Notes under the pieces: model-generated
What the model was told of the DNA's origin: nothing
The model's database searches: none
What the model saw: the letters and a program-made list of their open reading frames with translations, nothing else
Part shown: positions 24,180-32,737 of the stretch, piece by piece
Position numbering within the stretch: position 1 is the first letter of the stretch
How the letters are laid out: every line of letters starts with the position of its first letter
Assembly (NCBI GenBank): GCA_023266235.1
Contig: JAHFRL010000007.1
Coordinates: 82,338 to 136,990, forward strand
Direction: 5' to 3'
Origin: Betaproteobacteria bacterium
Lineage (GTDB): Bacteria > Pseudomonadota > Gammaproteobacteria > Burkholderiales > SG8-41
Length of the DNA: 54,653 bases
Position numbers and translations under genes: made by a program

Positions 24180-24210
24180 TCCCGCATAATTGCCGCATGT
24201 TTCATCCGTC
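24180..24210 (+). repeat. 31-bp direct repeat, right copy (spans a Bug gene start)
   Basis: Partner of 23333-23363. It contains CATAAT at 24185-24190, the ATG of the Bug gene at 24197 and its first codons (FHPS). The two copies are 847 bp apart, and the unit between them is essentially the MOSC gene. Confidence 0.85.
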
Positions 24211-25180
24211 CGCCGGTTTCCCGCGGGTTGCCGCGATCCTGTGCGTCGCATCGGCCGCGTTGGCTCCGGATGCTTTTGCGCAAACCTACCCCGCGAAGCC
24301 CATTCGCATTATCGTCAGTTTGGCTTCCGGCGGCGGCGTCGATACCATCACGCGCATCGTCGGGCAGAAGCTCGGCGAGCGCTGGGGCCAGCAGGTCGTG
24401 GTCGAGAACCGCCCCGGCGCGGGAGGCGCGCTCGGCAGCGAGCTCGTCGCGAAAGCGCCGCCGGACGGCTACACGCTGCTCACCGCGAGCATCTCGTACG
24501 CGGTGATCCCGGCCTCGCACAAAAACCTTCCGTACGACCCGGTCCGCGATCTCACGCCGGTCGCGGTGCTGGTCAACTCGTCGAACATTCTCGCCGTGCA
24601 CCCATCGCTGCCGGTGAAATCGGTCAAGGAACTGATCGCGCTCGCAAGAGCGCACCCGGGGGAGCTCACGTACGCCTCGTCCGGCAGCGGCGGCGCGGCG
24701 AACCTTGCGCTCGAAATGTTCAAGCTCGCGACCGGCACCCATATCGTCCACGTGCCGTACAAGGGCACCGCGCCCGGCGTCATCGATCTCATCGCCGGCC
24801 GGATCTCGATGACCGCCTCAGCCGTCGTCTCGACGATGCCTTACGCGCGGCAGGGCAAGCTGCGCGCGCTGGCGACGGTCGGCGCGAAGCGCACCCCCGC
24901 GGCGCCGGAGCTGCCGACGGTCGCCGAAGCAGGCGTTCCCGGCTACGCGGTGGACGCGTGGTTCGCGATGTTCGCGCCCGCGGCCGTGCCGAAGGAAGTG
25001 CTCGCGCAATTGAACGGCGAGATCATCAAAATCCTCCACGCGCCTGAAATGAAGGAGCGCCTCGCGTCCCTGGGACTCGAGCCCGCGGCCGAACCGCTCG
25101 ACAAGACCAACGCCTACATCAAGTCGGAGATCGCCAAGTGGGCGCAGGTCGTCAAGGCGGCGAATATCACGGCGGAATGA
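24197..25180 (+). CDS. Bug/TctC-family receptor, start region duplicated upstream
   Basis: 327 residues. The signal peptide ends near LAPDAFAQT, then YPAKPIRIIVSLASGGGVDT, where the usual P-G-G loop reads S-G-G. ENRPGAG replaces the common DNRPGAG. APPDGYTLL, VPYKGTA and an end at KAANITAE complete the family pattern. The promoter and first codons lie inside the 31-bp repeat whose other copy precedes the MOSC gene. A second Bug gene follows in tandem at 25363. Confidence 0.92.
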   Translation: MFHPSAGFPRVAAILCVASAALAPDAFAQTYPAKPIRIIVSLASGGGVDTITRIVGQKLGERWGQQVVVENRPGAGGALGSELVAKAPPDGYTLLTASISYAVIPASHKNLPYDPVRDLTPVAVLVNSSNILAVHPSLPVKSVKELIALARAHPGELTYASSGSGGAANLALEMFKLATGTHIVHVPYKGTAPGVIDLIAGRISMTASAVVSTMPYARQGKLRALATVGAKRTPAAPELPTVAEAGVPGYAVDAWFAMFAPAAVPKEVLAQLNGEIIKILHAPEMKERLASLGLEPAAEPLDKTNAYIKSEIAKWAQVVKAANITAE

Positions 25181-25258
25181 TGAACGATGGGTAATGAGTG
25201 ATGAGAAAGCAATGAGGTCCAGCTTCGTAGCATGGGGGGTATGCTACAACACTGGACC
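25179..25258. repeat. Reverse-orientation period-7 repeat followed by a two-tier inverted repeat
   Basis: 25179-25213 is the reverse complement of the TTCATCA-type heptamers, including AAAGCAATG, the inverse of CATTGCTTT. Next to it, GGTCCAG (25216-25222) pairs with CTGGACC (25252-25258) and GTAGCAT (25227-25233) with ATGCTAC (25241-25247). The two stems are separated by 4-base internal bulges, with a 7-base loop. No T run follows, so it is not a standard terminator. Confidence 0.65.
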
Positions 25259-25362
25259 CGACCCCAATCCCGCTTGGCTTGCATGGATCATTGGGGTGCT
25301 CCATTGGGCCTTTGCGCTGGCAATCACGGTGAGTTAGCATCTCATCCGGAGGTGGTGGCGAT

Positions 25363-26349
25363 ATGACGATACGATCGATGGCGCGGCTCGCGTTGCTCGC
25401 AGCATTGGCTTTCGGGACATGCCTGCCCGCTCCCCTTGTTGTCGCGCAGGACTATCCGAGCAAGCCGATCCGGCTGATCGTCCCTTTCGCCGCGGGCGGG
25501 GGATCGGACTTCGTCGGCCGGCTGATCGGCCTGAAACTGACCGAACAGATGGGTCAGACGGTGGTGGTCGACAACCGCCCGGGCGCGGCCTCGCTGGTCG
25601 GCACCCAGATAGTCGCGCGCGCCGCCCCCGACGGCTATACCCTGCTGCTCGCGGATTCCGGCTTCACGATCAACATCGCGTTCTTCAAGGACCCGCAATA
25701 CGACGCGCTCAAGGACTTCGACCCGATCTCGGTGGTGGCCGAGACGCCCTATATCCTGGTCGTGAACCCCGGCCTGCCGTACGCCACGAGCCTCAAGGAC
25801 TTCATCGCGGCGGCGAAGGCGCAGCCCGGCAAGCTGACCCTCGGCTCGGCCGGCAGCGGCAGCGGCACGCACATGACCGGGGAACTCTTTCGCCTGCGCG
25901 CGGGAATCAACATGACCCACGTGCCGTACAAGAGCGTCGGTCCCGCCATGTCCGACGTGGTCGCCGGCCAGATTCAGTCGACGATGTCGACCGCGCCGGT
26001 CTCACTGCCTCTGGTCAAGGCCGGGCGCCTCAAGATCCTCGCCGCGGCCGCGCCCACGCGCAGCCGGCTGCTGCCCGACGTGCCGACCTTTGCCGAGGGC
26101 GGCGTGAGCGACGTCAACGTGAGCAATTGGTACAGCGTGATGTCCGTCGGCGGCACGCCGAAGCCGGTGATCAAGCGCCTGCATGACGAGATCGCCCGCG
26201 CCGTCGCCTCGCCGGACATGCGCGAGCGCCTCGCCGCCAGCGCGCTCGAGCCCGCGCCCAACACGCCCGAGCAGTTCCGCAAGAAAGTCGCAGACGAACT
26301 GCAGCGATGGGAGCGCGTCATCAAGGACGCGGGCATACGCCAGGAGTAG
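25363..26349 (+). CDS. Bug/TctC-family receptor, second of a tandem pair
   Basis: 328 residues from ATG 25363 with GGAGGTGG upstream. The signal peptide ends APLVVAQD, then YPSKPIRLIVPFAAGGGSDF, DNRPGAASLVGTQ, APDGYTLL and VPYKSVG (not PYKG). It ends IKDAGIRQE. The two tandem receptors differ in their binding loops (S-G-G-G-V-D and A-G-G-G-S-D), so they are old paralogues, not a recent duplication. Confidence 0.92.
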   Translation: MTIRSMARLALLAALAFGTCLPAPLVVAQDYPSKPIRLIVPFAAGGGSDFVGRLIGLKLTEQMGQTVVVDNRPGAASLVGTQIVARAAPDGYTLLLADSGFTINIAFFKDPQYDALKDFDPISVVAETPYILVVNPGLPYATSLKDFIAAAKAQPGKLTLGSAGSGSGTHMTGELFRLRAGINMTHVPYKSVGPAMSDVVAGQIQSTMSTAPVSLPLVKAGRLKILAAAAPTRSRLLPDVPTFAEGGVSDVNVSNWYSVMSVGGTPKPVIKRLHDEIARAVASPDMRERLAASALEPAPNTPEQFRKKVADELQRWERVIKDAGIRQE

Positions 26350-26843
26350 ACGCGCCAGCCCCGGCGCCCCTCGCGGCGGAGACGGGACCCAGATCGCCCG
26401 CAGCAGTTACTGGAATTCGTAGATCTACTCTCGGTCGTTCTATCGTTTGAAAAATTATTCATGTGGTTTGGCAACTCTCCGGGGGCGATCGAAAATCCTG
26501 CGCGGTTTGCCAATGCGGTGCCGCCGGTCAATCTGCTTCGGCTGCGATCCGGAAAGACCGCGGAGACCGGAACACCAGCGTGAGCTTATCCCCTCGAAGA
26601 TGGAGAAGCATGCGTTCGACTCCGCTTAAATGGACTCATGCCGCACGTTGGGGTAGGATTCTTATAGAGAGGAATTACACGTCATGGAAACCGGATCCGC
26701 GCGTGAGCAAGCGGAAACCGATCCGGCGCGATCTCGAATACGGATATATCCCCGGAAGCGGTGCTTTTGCGTCACGGTACGATCAATGAGTGCCGGGGAC
26801 GGCTGCGGGAAACCAACCAGTGTTAAGGCAGAAGAGGTGCACG
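26350..26843. other. 494-base gap without a recognisable gene
   Basis: Short open frames occur on both strands (for example 26683-26865 with AGAGAGGA upstream), but none resembles a protein family, and they overlap in several frames. No hairpin terminator or heptamer repeat was seen. It probably holds the promoter of the aminotransferase at 26844; TAGGATTCTTATAG at 26655-26668 is AT-rich but not a clear -10. Confidence 0.5.
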
Positions 26844-28253
26844 ATGAATGCCGAAGCTGCGCGTGAATCCAGGATCCTTGGCGAGTATCTCGAGCGCACG
26901 CCGCGCTCAAGGCAGTGCCACGATGAAGCGCGCGGGCTGTTTCCGAGCGGCATCGTGCACGACTCAAGGCGCACGTGGCCCTATGGGCTCTACGTCGAGC
27001 GCGCGATGGGATCGCGCAAGTGGGACATCGATGGCAACGAGTACGTGGACTACTACGGCGGGCACGGCGCCCTGCTGCTCGGTCATCAGCACCCCAAGGT
27101 CGTCGAAGCGGCCCAGGCGCAGCTGCGCAAGGGCATGCACTTTGCCGCGGGGCACGAGCTGCAGATCGAATGGGCGCATCTCATCCAGGAACTGATCCCG
27201 TCGGCCGAGCGCGTGCGCTTCACGTCCTCGGGGACCGAAGCCACGCACCTCGCGATCCGCCTTGCCCGCGCCTCGATCGGCAAGGGCAAGATCGTGCGCT
27301 TCATGGGCCACTTCCACGGGTGGCACGACCATGCGGCGTTCGGCGTGAAGGCGCACCTCGACAGCACGCCGACCCCCGGCGTGCTTCCTGACGTCGCTGC
27401 CAATGTCATCCTGATCAAGCCGAACGATGTCGCGGGCGTGGCCCGCGTTCTCGCAGAACGCAGCGATGTGGCTGCCGTGATGATCGAACCGGTGGGGGCC
27501 AGCTCGGGCGCGATACCGACGCCGCCCGCAGTCCTGCGGGAGCTGCGCGAGATTACCCTCCGGCATGGCGTGCTGCTGATCTTCGACGAAGTGGTCACCG
27601 GCTTCCGCGTCTCGCCCGGAGGCGCGCAGGGACTCTACGGCATCATGCCCGACCTGACCACGCTGGCGAAAATCGTGGCGGGCGGCATGCCCGGCGGGGC
27701 CCTCGCCGGTCGCAAGGACATTCTCGACTGGCTCGATTACGAAGCGTCGGCCGCGGCCGGGCGCGAGCGCATCGCGCACGAGGGGACGCACAATGCCCAC
27801 CCGGTATCCGCGGCCGCCGGCATTGCGACGCTCAAGCTGATCCGCGATACGGACGCGTGCGCGCGCGCCAGCGCGTCAGCCGCGCAACTGCGGGCCGGCA
27901 TGAACGCAGTGCTGGAGGAGGAGGCCGTGCCTTGGGCCGTGTACGGCGTGCACTCGTTCTTCAACTTTTTCACCAATCCGGACAACCGTGAGATACGGCC
28001 GACCGCCTTCGATGCGCAAGCCGTGCCGACCGAGTGGTTCAAGGCCGACAAGCGCGAGCCCCTGCTGGCGAAGATGCGGCTCGCCATGCTCGTGCACGGG
28101 ATCGACCTGAAGAGTTGGCGCGGGGGAATAGTGTCCTCGGCGCACACCCAGGCCGACATCGATTTGACGCTCGAAGCATGGCGGCGGTCCCTGCGCGCGC
28201 TGAAGGAGGAAGGCGACCTGCCGCAGACTGCCGAAGCGACGCTGGCGCAATGA
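26844..28253 (+). CDS. Class III aminotransferase, glutamate-1-semialdehyde aminomutase-like
   Basis: 469 residues from ATG 26844 (AAGAGG upstream). Motifs are WDIDGNEYVDYYGGHGALLL and GHQHP, RFTSSGTEATHLAIRLAR (phosphate loop), LLIFDEVVTGFR (cofactor Asp) and TLAKIVAGGMPGGALAGR (Schiff-base Lys). This is the HemL-like branch. The length exceeds true HemL, and the Bug gene nine bases downstream points to catabolism of an amino compound, not to haem synthesis. It is distinct in sequence from the aminotransferase at 5611. Confidence 0.88.
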   Translation: MNAEAARESRILGEYLERTPRSRQCHDEARGLFPSGIVHDSRRTWPYGLYVERAMGSRKWDIDGNEYVDYYGGHGALLLGHQHPKVVEAAQAQLRKGMHFAAGHELQIEWAHLIQELIPSAERVRFTSSGTEATHLAIRLARASIGKGKIVRFMGHFHGWHDHAAFGVKAHLDSTPTPGVLPDVAANVILIKPNDVAGVARVLAERSDVAAVMIEPVGASSGAIPTPPAVLRELREITLRHGVLLIFDEVVTGFRVSPGGAQGLYGIMPDLTTLAKIVAGGMPGGALAGRKDILDWLDYEASAAAGRERIAHEGTHNAHPVSAAAGIATLKLIRDTDACARASASAAQLRAGMNAVLEEEAVPWAVYGVHSFFNFFTNPDNREIRPTAFDAQAVPTEWFKADKREPLLAKMRLAMLVHGIDLKSWRGGIVSSAHTQADIDLTLEAWRRSLRALKEEGDLPQTAEATLAQ

Positions 28254-28262
28254 TCTGAACGA

Positions 28263-29249
28263 ATGCGAATCACTGGAGAAACATTCATATGGAGGACAAG
28301 CGCAGTCAGCGCCGCTGTGATGCTCGTGGCCGCGACTGCGTCTGCAGCCGCTGACTATCCCGTCCGGCCGGTCCGCGTCGTCGTTCCGTATTCGCCGGGA
28401 GGCGGCACCGACTTCACCGCGCGAACCGTGGCGCAGAGGCTGACCAGCTCGCTTGGACAGACATTCGTTGTCGATAACCGCCCCGGAGCGGCGGGCATCA
28501 TCGGCACCCAGATCGTGGCGGCCGCCCAACCCGATGGATACACGATCGTGTGGAACGACAACGCGCATCTGGTGAATCCGCTCGTGTTCAAGGACGCGAA
28601 ATACGATGCGCTCGGCGATTTCGAGCCGATCGCCCAGATCGCAGCCGCACCGCAGATGTTGGCGGGAGCGCTTGCGATACCTGCGAATACGCTCAGGGAT
28701 CTGTTGGCGCTGCCGAGATCGCAGACCGCCGGTTACGCGATAGGGAGCAGCGGCCTCGCCAGCGTGCCGCATTTCACCTACGAGCGGTTGCGGTTGCAGA
28801 CCGGGCTCACGCTGGTTCACGTTCCCTATAAAGGCAGCGGCGCTTCGCTGGCCGATCTCTTAGCGGGACAGATCCAGCTCGCCATGAATTCGGCGGCTCC
28901 GGCCATTCCGCTCGTGCAGGGAAACAGGATCAAAGGTCTCGGCGTTGCGGCGGCGGCGCGGCTGCGCCAGCTTCCCGGGGTTCCGACGTTCAATGAAGCC
29001 GGCCTGAAGGATTTCACTGCCGCTGCGTGGTATGGCGTGCTCGCGCCGAAGGGAACGCCGCGCGCAATCGTCGATCGGCTCAACCGCGAGATCGGCAAAG
29101 CGCTTGCGAGACCGGAAATTGGCGAGCGATTTGCCTCGCAAGCGCTGGAGATCACACCCGGCTCCCCGGCAGACTTCAGGCGTGAGATCGCGGCCGAGAC
29201 CGAGCGCTGGAAGGTCGTGATCAAGCAGACCGGATTCAAGCTCGAGTAG
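28263..29249 (+). CDS. Bug/TctC-family receptor coupled to an aminotransferase
   Basis: 328 residues from ATG 28263, nine bases after the aminotransferase stop. The signal peptide ends TASAAAD, then YPVRPVRVVVPYSPGGGTDF, DNRPGAAGIIGTQ, QPDGYTIV and VPYKGSG. It ends IKQTGFKLE. The close spacing indicates one transcript. The ligand may be the amino acid or keto acid handled by the enzyme. Confidence 0.92.
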   Translation: MRITGETFIWRTSAVSAAVMLVAATASAAADYPVRPVRVVVPYSPGGGTDFTARTVAQRLTSSLGQTFVVDNRPGAAGIIGTQIVAAAQPDGYTIVWNDNAHLVNPLVFKDAKYDALGDFEPIAQIAAAPQMLAGALAIPANTLRDLLALPRSQTAGYAIGSSGLASVPHFTYERLRLQTGLTLVHVPYKGSGASLADLLAGQIQLAMNSAAPAIPLVQGNRIKGLGVAAAARLRQLPGVPTFNEAGLKDFTAAAWYGVLAPKGTPRAIVDRLNREIGKALARPEIGERFASQALEITPGSPADFRREIAAETERWKVVIKQTGFKLE

Positions 29250-29374
29250 AGCGTCGCCGCGCAGGCTGAAGGGGCCGGCTCAGGCTCCATTTTCTTTGGA
29301 AATTACAAGGAAGGCGAGACGGATCAAACTTCGAACGGAAAGAACGTGACCGCCGCAAAAGCCACCGACAAGAA

Positions 29375-30028
29375 GTGAAAGCACAAAGGCCGCCGATCGG
29401 GAAGACTCCGCAGGAACTGGAGAATATCGCCGACGGCACGCTGGAACATTACAACCAGCGTGCCGAAGATTTCTGGGAAGGCACGCGCGAGCACGACGTC
29501 AGCCAGAACATCGAGGCGCTGCTGCAGTACATCGAGGGTGACCCGCCGTTCACGATACTCGATTTCGGCTGCGGGCCGGGACGCGACCTCAAGGCGTTTG
29601 CCGACCTCGGTCACCGCGCGACCGGTTTGGAAGGCGCTGCGCGCTTCGCCGTAATGGCGCGTGCTCACAGCGGCTGCGAAGTGTGGCAGCAGGATTTCCT
29701 CAAGCTCGCTCTGCCCGCTGGCCATTTCGATGGCGTGTTCGCCAACGCCGCGCTGTTTCATGTGCCCGGCCAGGAGTTGCCGCGGGTGTTGCTGGAATTG
29801 CACGCGACCCTGAAACCGCGCGGTGTAATGTTCACCTCGAACCCGCACGGCCATAATGAGGAAGGCTGGAACCGCGGACGCTACGGCGCGTATCATGATC
29901 TTGAGACGTGGCGCCGCTATATGTCAGCCGCCGGATTCGTCGAGCTTGCTCACTATTACCGCCCTGCCGGCTTGCCGCGCGAACAGCAGCCCTGGCTGGC
30001 GAGTGTCTGGCGCAGGTTGGCAGCCTGA
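29375..30028 (+). CDS. Class I SAM-dependent methyltransferase
   Basis: 217 residues from GTG 29375. Motif I is ILDFGCGPGRDLKAF at about residue 61, followed by FDGVFANAALFHVP and LKPRGVMFTSNPHG. The fold is the seven-strand methyltransferase of the UbiE/tellurite-resistance type. The acceptor is unknown. HYNQRAEDFWEGTREHDVSQ before motif I is typical of small-molecule methyltransferases. It is followed by a decayed cupin fragment and then a GST-like gene. Confidence 0.85.
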   Translation: MKAQRPPIGKTPQELENIADGTLEHYNQRAEDFWEGTREHDVSQNIEALLQYIEGDPPFTILDFGCGPGRDLKAFADLGHRATGLEGAARFAVMARAHSGCEVWQQDFLKLALPAGHFDGVFANAALFHVPGQELPRVLLELHATLKPRGVMFTSNPHGHNEEGWNRGRYGAYHDLETWRRYMSAAGFVELAHYYRPAGLPREQQPWLASVWRRLAA

Positions 30029-30059
30029 AATGATGAGAGTAATTGGGAGGAGTACTTTA

Positions 30060-30185
30060 TTTCTCTGACCGGCTCGTATTCAACCCGCCAGCTCTTTTCC
30101 AGGTTGGCGCCCGCGACGCGAATCGGCGCGGCGAATGCAGGTCGCCTTCGTTGCAAATATGCGCTATTCTCGGCACCAGTTCGTG
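30060..30185 (-). pseudogene. C-terminal fragment of a cupin gene (remnant 1)
   Basis: On the minus strand this encodes ELVPRIAHICNEGDLHS, matching QLVPGMAHVYNEGDLHS of the intact cupin at 35938-36438. After a frameshift come IRVAGANLEKSWRVEYEPV and a stop, like the intact end IRIEGINMEKIKRRKYEVV. On the plus strand a string of about 25 bases within 30130-30155 is identical to the intact gene. Only the last third of the gene remains. Confidence 0.75.
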
Positions 30186-30202
30186 CTGTCCGGAGCAACC
30201 GC

Positions 30203-30964
30203 ATGCGATACGAGCTTTTCTATTGGCCGTCGATCCAGGGTCGCGGCGAGTTCGTCCGCCTCGCCCTGGAGCAGGCGGGCGCCGAATATATCGACGTCGC
30301 GCGCGAGCCCGAAGCAGCCGGCATGGGCGTTCCCGCCCTCATGCGGTGGCTCGAGGAGACGCCGATCGCATGCCCGCCGTTTGCGCCGCCCTTCCTGAAG
30401 GCGGGCGACCAGATCATCGGGCAGACCGCCAATATTCTCTTGTTCCTCGGCGCACGCCATGATCTGGCGCCCGCGGACGAAGCGGGCCGGTTATGGACGC
30501 ATCAACTGCAATTGACGCTCGCCGACCTGGTCGCTGAAATTCACGCCACCCATCATCCGATTGCGTCCGGACTTTATTATGCGGACCAGAAGCCGGCAGC
30601 GCGCCGCCGCGCCGCGCATTTCCGCAAGGAACGCCTGCCGGCGTTTCTCGGTTACTTCGAACGCGTTCTCGAACGCAACCCTCACGGCGGCGATCATCTG
30701 GCCGGGAACACGCTGACCTACGCCGATCTTTCGCTGTTCCAGGTAATGACGGGGCTGCGCTACGCGTTTCCGCGCGCCATGGCGCGGCTGAAGCGCGCGC
30801 ATCCGCTGCTCGGCGCGTTGACCGGCCGGGTTGCGGCGCTGCCCCGGATTTCCGCGTACCTGGCCTCGAAGCGGCGGCTGCCGTTCAACCAGCAGGGCAT
30901 CTTTCGTCATTACCCCGAACTCGATGACCCGCCTGCGCGCAAGGCCAGGCGAAAATCGAAATGA
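30203..30964 (+). CDS. Glutathione S-transferase-like protein
   Basis: 253 residues from ATG 30203. The N-terminal thioredoxin-like part begins YELFYWPSIQGRGEFVRLAL with the early Tyr of GSTs and carries QTANILLFLGARHDL (the family Q/E-S-x-A-I-x-x-Y position reads Q-T-A-N-I-L-L-F). The helical C-terminal domain has GNTLTYADLSLFQVM, the conserved hydrophobic staple region. It probably conjugates or reduces compounds with glutathione, but the catalytic residue is uncertain. Its 5' region is built from the cupin remnant. Confidence 0.85.
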   Translation: MRYELFYWPSIQGRGEFVRLALEQAGAEYIDVAREPEAAGMGVPALMRWLEETPIACPPFAPPFLKAGDQIIGQTANILLFLGARHDLAPADEAGRLWTHQLQLTLADLVAEIHATHHPIASGLYYADQKPAARRRAAHFRKERLPAFLGYFERVLERNPHGGDHLAGNTLTYADLSLFQVMTGLRYAFPRAMARLKRAHPLLGALTGRVAALPRISAYLASKRRLPFNQQGIFRHYPELDDPPARKARRKSK

Positions 30965-31009
30965 CGCGAATACACAGGCCCGGAGTAATTTGTCTCCCAC
31001 ACCGGCGCG

Positions 31010-31062
31010 TACCCAGGCCGCTCGATCTTTTCCGCGTTGACGCCGCGCGGACCGGCGGTTCA
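31010..31062 (-). pseudogene. Short C-terminal fragment of a cupin gene (remnant 2)
   Basis: The plus-strand text CGCTCGATCTTTTCCGCGTT closely matches CGCTTGATCTTTTCCATGTT of the intact cupin. In translation it reads RVNAEKIERPGYAPV, like RIEGINMEKIKRRKYEV. It is short, so the assignment rests on the same motif appearing in remnants 1 and 3. Confidence 0.5.
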
Positions 31063-31088
31063 CCAAGGGGGAAAAGGGGTCAGGAACG

Positions 31089-31397
31089 TCAGGGCAGCAA
31101 CTTGAATAACGCGTGGCTGCGATTGAAGGTATGCGGGCGGATCCTGGGCTTCCAATCGCCGGTGTCGGACGCGGCAACCCACGCCGCCCCCTGCGGCACA
31201 TCGGCTGACGCGACGCGATAGAGCGCTGCATACTTGGGAACTCCCGGCGCCGGCTTCTCGAGCACGTAGCGCTTGACGTCGAGCACGCCCGGGACTTTCA
31301 TGATTTCGGGAATGTGCTGCTTATCGTAAATGCGATTGAAATCCGCCTCGAGTTCCGGCGGCACGTCCATTTGCACGAGATACAGATATTCGCTCAT
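31089..31397 (-). CDS. Dimeric alpha/beta-barrel (EthD/DUF4286-like) protein
   Basis: 102 residues from ATG 31397. FNRIYDKQHIPEIMKVPGVL is the typical pattern of small ferredoxin-like dimeric barrels (D/E-W-Y-D-x-x-H-I-P-E-x-x-x-V-P-G-x). Relatives include EthD and monooxygenase-type barrels; many have no known activity. Its ATG overlaps the stop of a tiny upstream frame that encodes a Bug signal peptide, so its translation is probably coupled to that frame. It would follow the dehydrogenase at 31530 in one transcript. A two-domain relative lies at 52899. Confidence 0.72.
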   Translation of the reverse strand: MSEYLYLVQMDVPPELEADFNRIYDKQHIPEIMKVPGVLDVKRYVLEKPAPGVPKYAALYRVASADVPQGAAWVAASDTGDWKPRIRPHTFNRSHALFKLLP

Positions 31398-31477
31398 GGA
31401 TATTCCTGTGCGTGAACGAGCCAACTGCCGGCAATCAGGGCCAGCGTTCCGAGTAAATGGAACAAGACGCGTTGCAT
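31394..31477 (-). pseudogene. Bug receptor remnant: signal peptide only, translationally overlapping the next gene
   Basis: Twenty-seven residues, MQRVLFHLLGTLALIAGSWL then VHAQEYP and a stop. A hydrophobic core followed by A-Q-x-Y-P is exactly how the Bug proteins here begin, and their next residues would be KPIR. The mature domain is missing. A strong ribosome-binding site (GGAGG) is kept, and the stop overlaps the following ATG (ATGA). The stub may now act as a leader that loads ribosomes onto the barrel-protein gene. Confidence 0.72.
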
Positions 31478-31529
31478 ACGTTCCTCCGAAATTGTGCAGT
31501 AGTGAGCGGTATCGCGACCAAGGCAAAAA

Positions 31530-32465
31530 TCATCCGCGCTGGACGCCATTGAGCACCTCCCTGATATGCTCCGGGGGCACCGCAATTTTTACGCCGGCCC
31601 GCTCTTCCTGCAGCAGCATCGCCACGCGCGAGTCGAGATTACCCCAGCCGCGGTTGAGCGCTTCAGTCATGTCCTCGTGGGTCAGCATTGCGAGTCGCAT
31701 GGGTACATTCAACTCGCGGGCGAGTTCGGTCGCAAGTTTCACGTCCTTGTGCGCGAGGCGCAAGGCAAATGCGGGCGGTTCGAACACCCCGGGCAGGAAC
31801 TGGTTGGCGAGACGGTCGAATGTTCGCGTGCGGCCAATGGCTCCTTGCCGCACCGCCTGCCACAGAGCCAGCGGCTCGACGCCCGCCTTGACGCCCAGGG
31901 TAAACACCTCGGCGAGCACCGTCTGAATTGCGTATCCTGCGCAATTATGTACCAACTTGGCGATGGAGCCAGCCCCGATGGGTCCGATGTAGCTGGCTTG
32001 GTCGCCGATAGCATCCAGCACCGCTTTGTGGCGGTCGAATTCAGCCCGAGCACCGCCGACCCACAAGGCGAGCTTGCGGCTTTGCGCACCCGCCGGGCCG
32101 CCGCTCACCGGAGCGTCGAGCAGGGCTATCTCTTTTTCGGCGAGCTGCCCGTGCAGCCGCCGGATCAGCGTCGGCGAGTTCGTCGAAAGATCGAACCACG
32201 CCGTGCCCCGGCGCATATTCGCAGCCAGGCCATCTTCGGCCAGCGCGACCGCTTCGACTTCCTTCGGACCGGGCAGCGACGTGAACACAACGTCGCTTGC
32301 ACGCGCCACGGCGCCGGCGGAATCCGCCCATACGCATCCCGCGGCGAGGTGAGGCGCTGCGGCATCGCGGCGCACATCGTTGACGACGAGCTCGTAGCCT
32401 GCTTTGCGTACATTGAGCGCCATGCTGGCACCCATGGTGCCCAATCCGATGAATCCAACTTTCAT
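31530..32465 (-). CDS. NAD(P)-dependent beta-hydroxyacid dehydrogenase (3-hydroxyisobutyrate dehydrogenase family)
   Basis: 311 residues from ATG 32465 (GGAGGAG upstream). The dinucleotide motif is GFIGLGTMGASMA. The substrate motif is DAPVSGGPAGAQSRKLAL, and the catalytic lysine is in GSIAKLVHN. The enzyme oxidises a beta-hydroxyacid or reduces the semialdehyde. The family has many substrates, including tartronate semialdehyde and 3-hydroxyisobutyrate. The downstream Bug stub suggests the gene once had its own receptor. A paralogue lies at 44312. Confidence 0.9.
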   Translation of the reverse strand: MKVGFIGLGTMGASMALNVRKAGYELVVNDVRRDAAAPHLAAGCVWADSAGAVARASDVVFTSLPGPKEVEAVALAEDGLAANMRRGTAWFDLSTNSPTLIRRLHGQLAEKEIALLDAPVSGGPAGAQSRKLALWVGGARAEFDRHKAVLDAIGDQASYIGPIGAGSIAKLVHNCAGYAIQTVLAEVFTLGVKAGVEPLALWQAVRQGAIGRTRTFDRLANQFLPGVFEPPAFALRLAHKDVKLATELARELNVPMRLAMLTHEDMTEALNRGWGNLDSRVAMLLQEERAGVKIAVPPEHIREVLNGVQRG

Positions 32466-32737
32466 GGAATTCTCCTCCGTTTAAACTGCCGATTTTCACC
32501 GAAACCAGGCCCGGGATTATCACGTAAAACAGTGTCGCGCGCACGTGTCCGACCCGGTTCTCGACCCGTGGGATCGAGAGGGCCTTGCTTTAGCGTGCCT
32601 CAATGCAAGACTTGAACATCCCGCCGGAATTTGCAAGCTATATTTGGCCGGACATTTATTCCGGTAAGCCTTACAATCGTCGAATGTAACTGCGCTGGTC
32701 TTCGGTCCGAGTCGATTACCGTCGTCATGGCCTGGTC

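Noticed and set aside
23333..24210. MOSC gene as part of an insertion sequence or integron cassette
   Set aside because: No transposase, terminal inverted repeat or attC-like structure was seen. Only the 31-bp direct repeat is supported.
26447..26865. Small genes in the 26350-26843 gap
   Set aside because: Several overlapping short frames exist, but none shows a conserved motif, signal peptide or consistent codon use. I found no support for any one of them.
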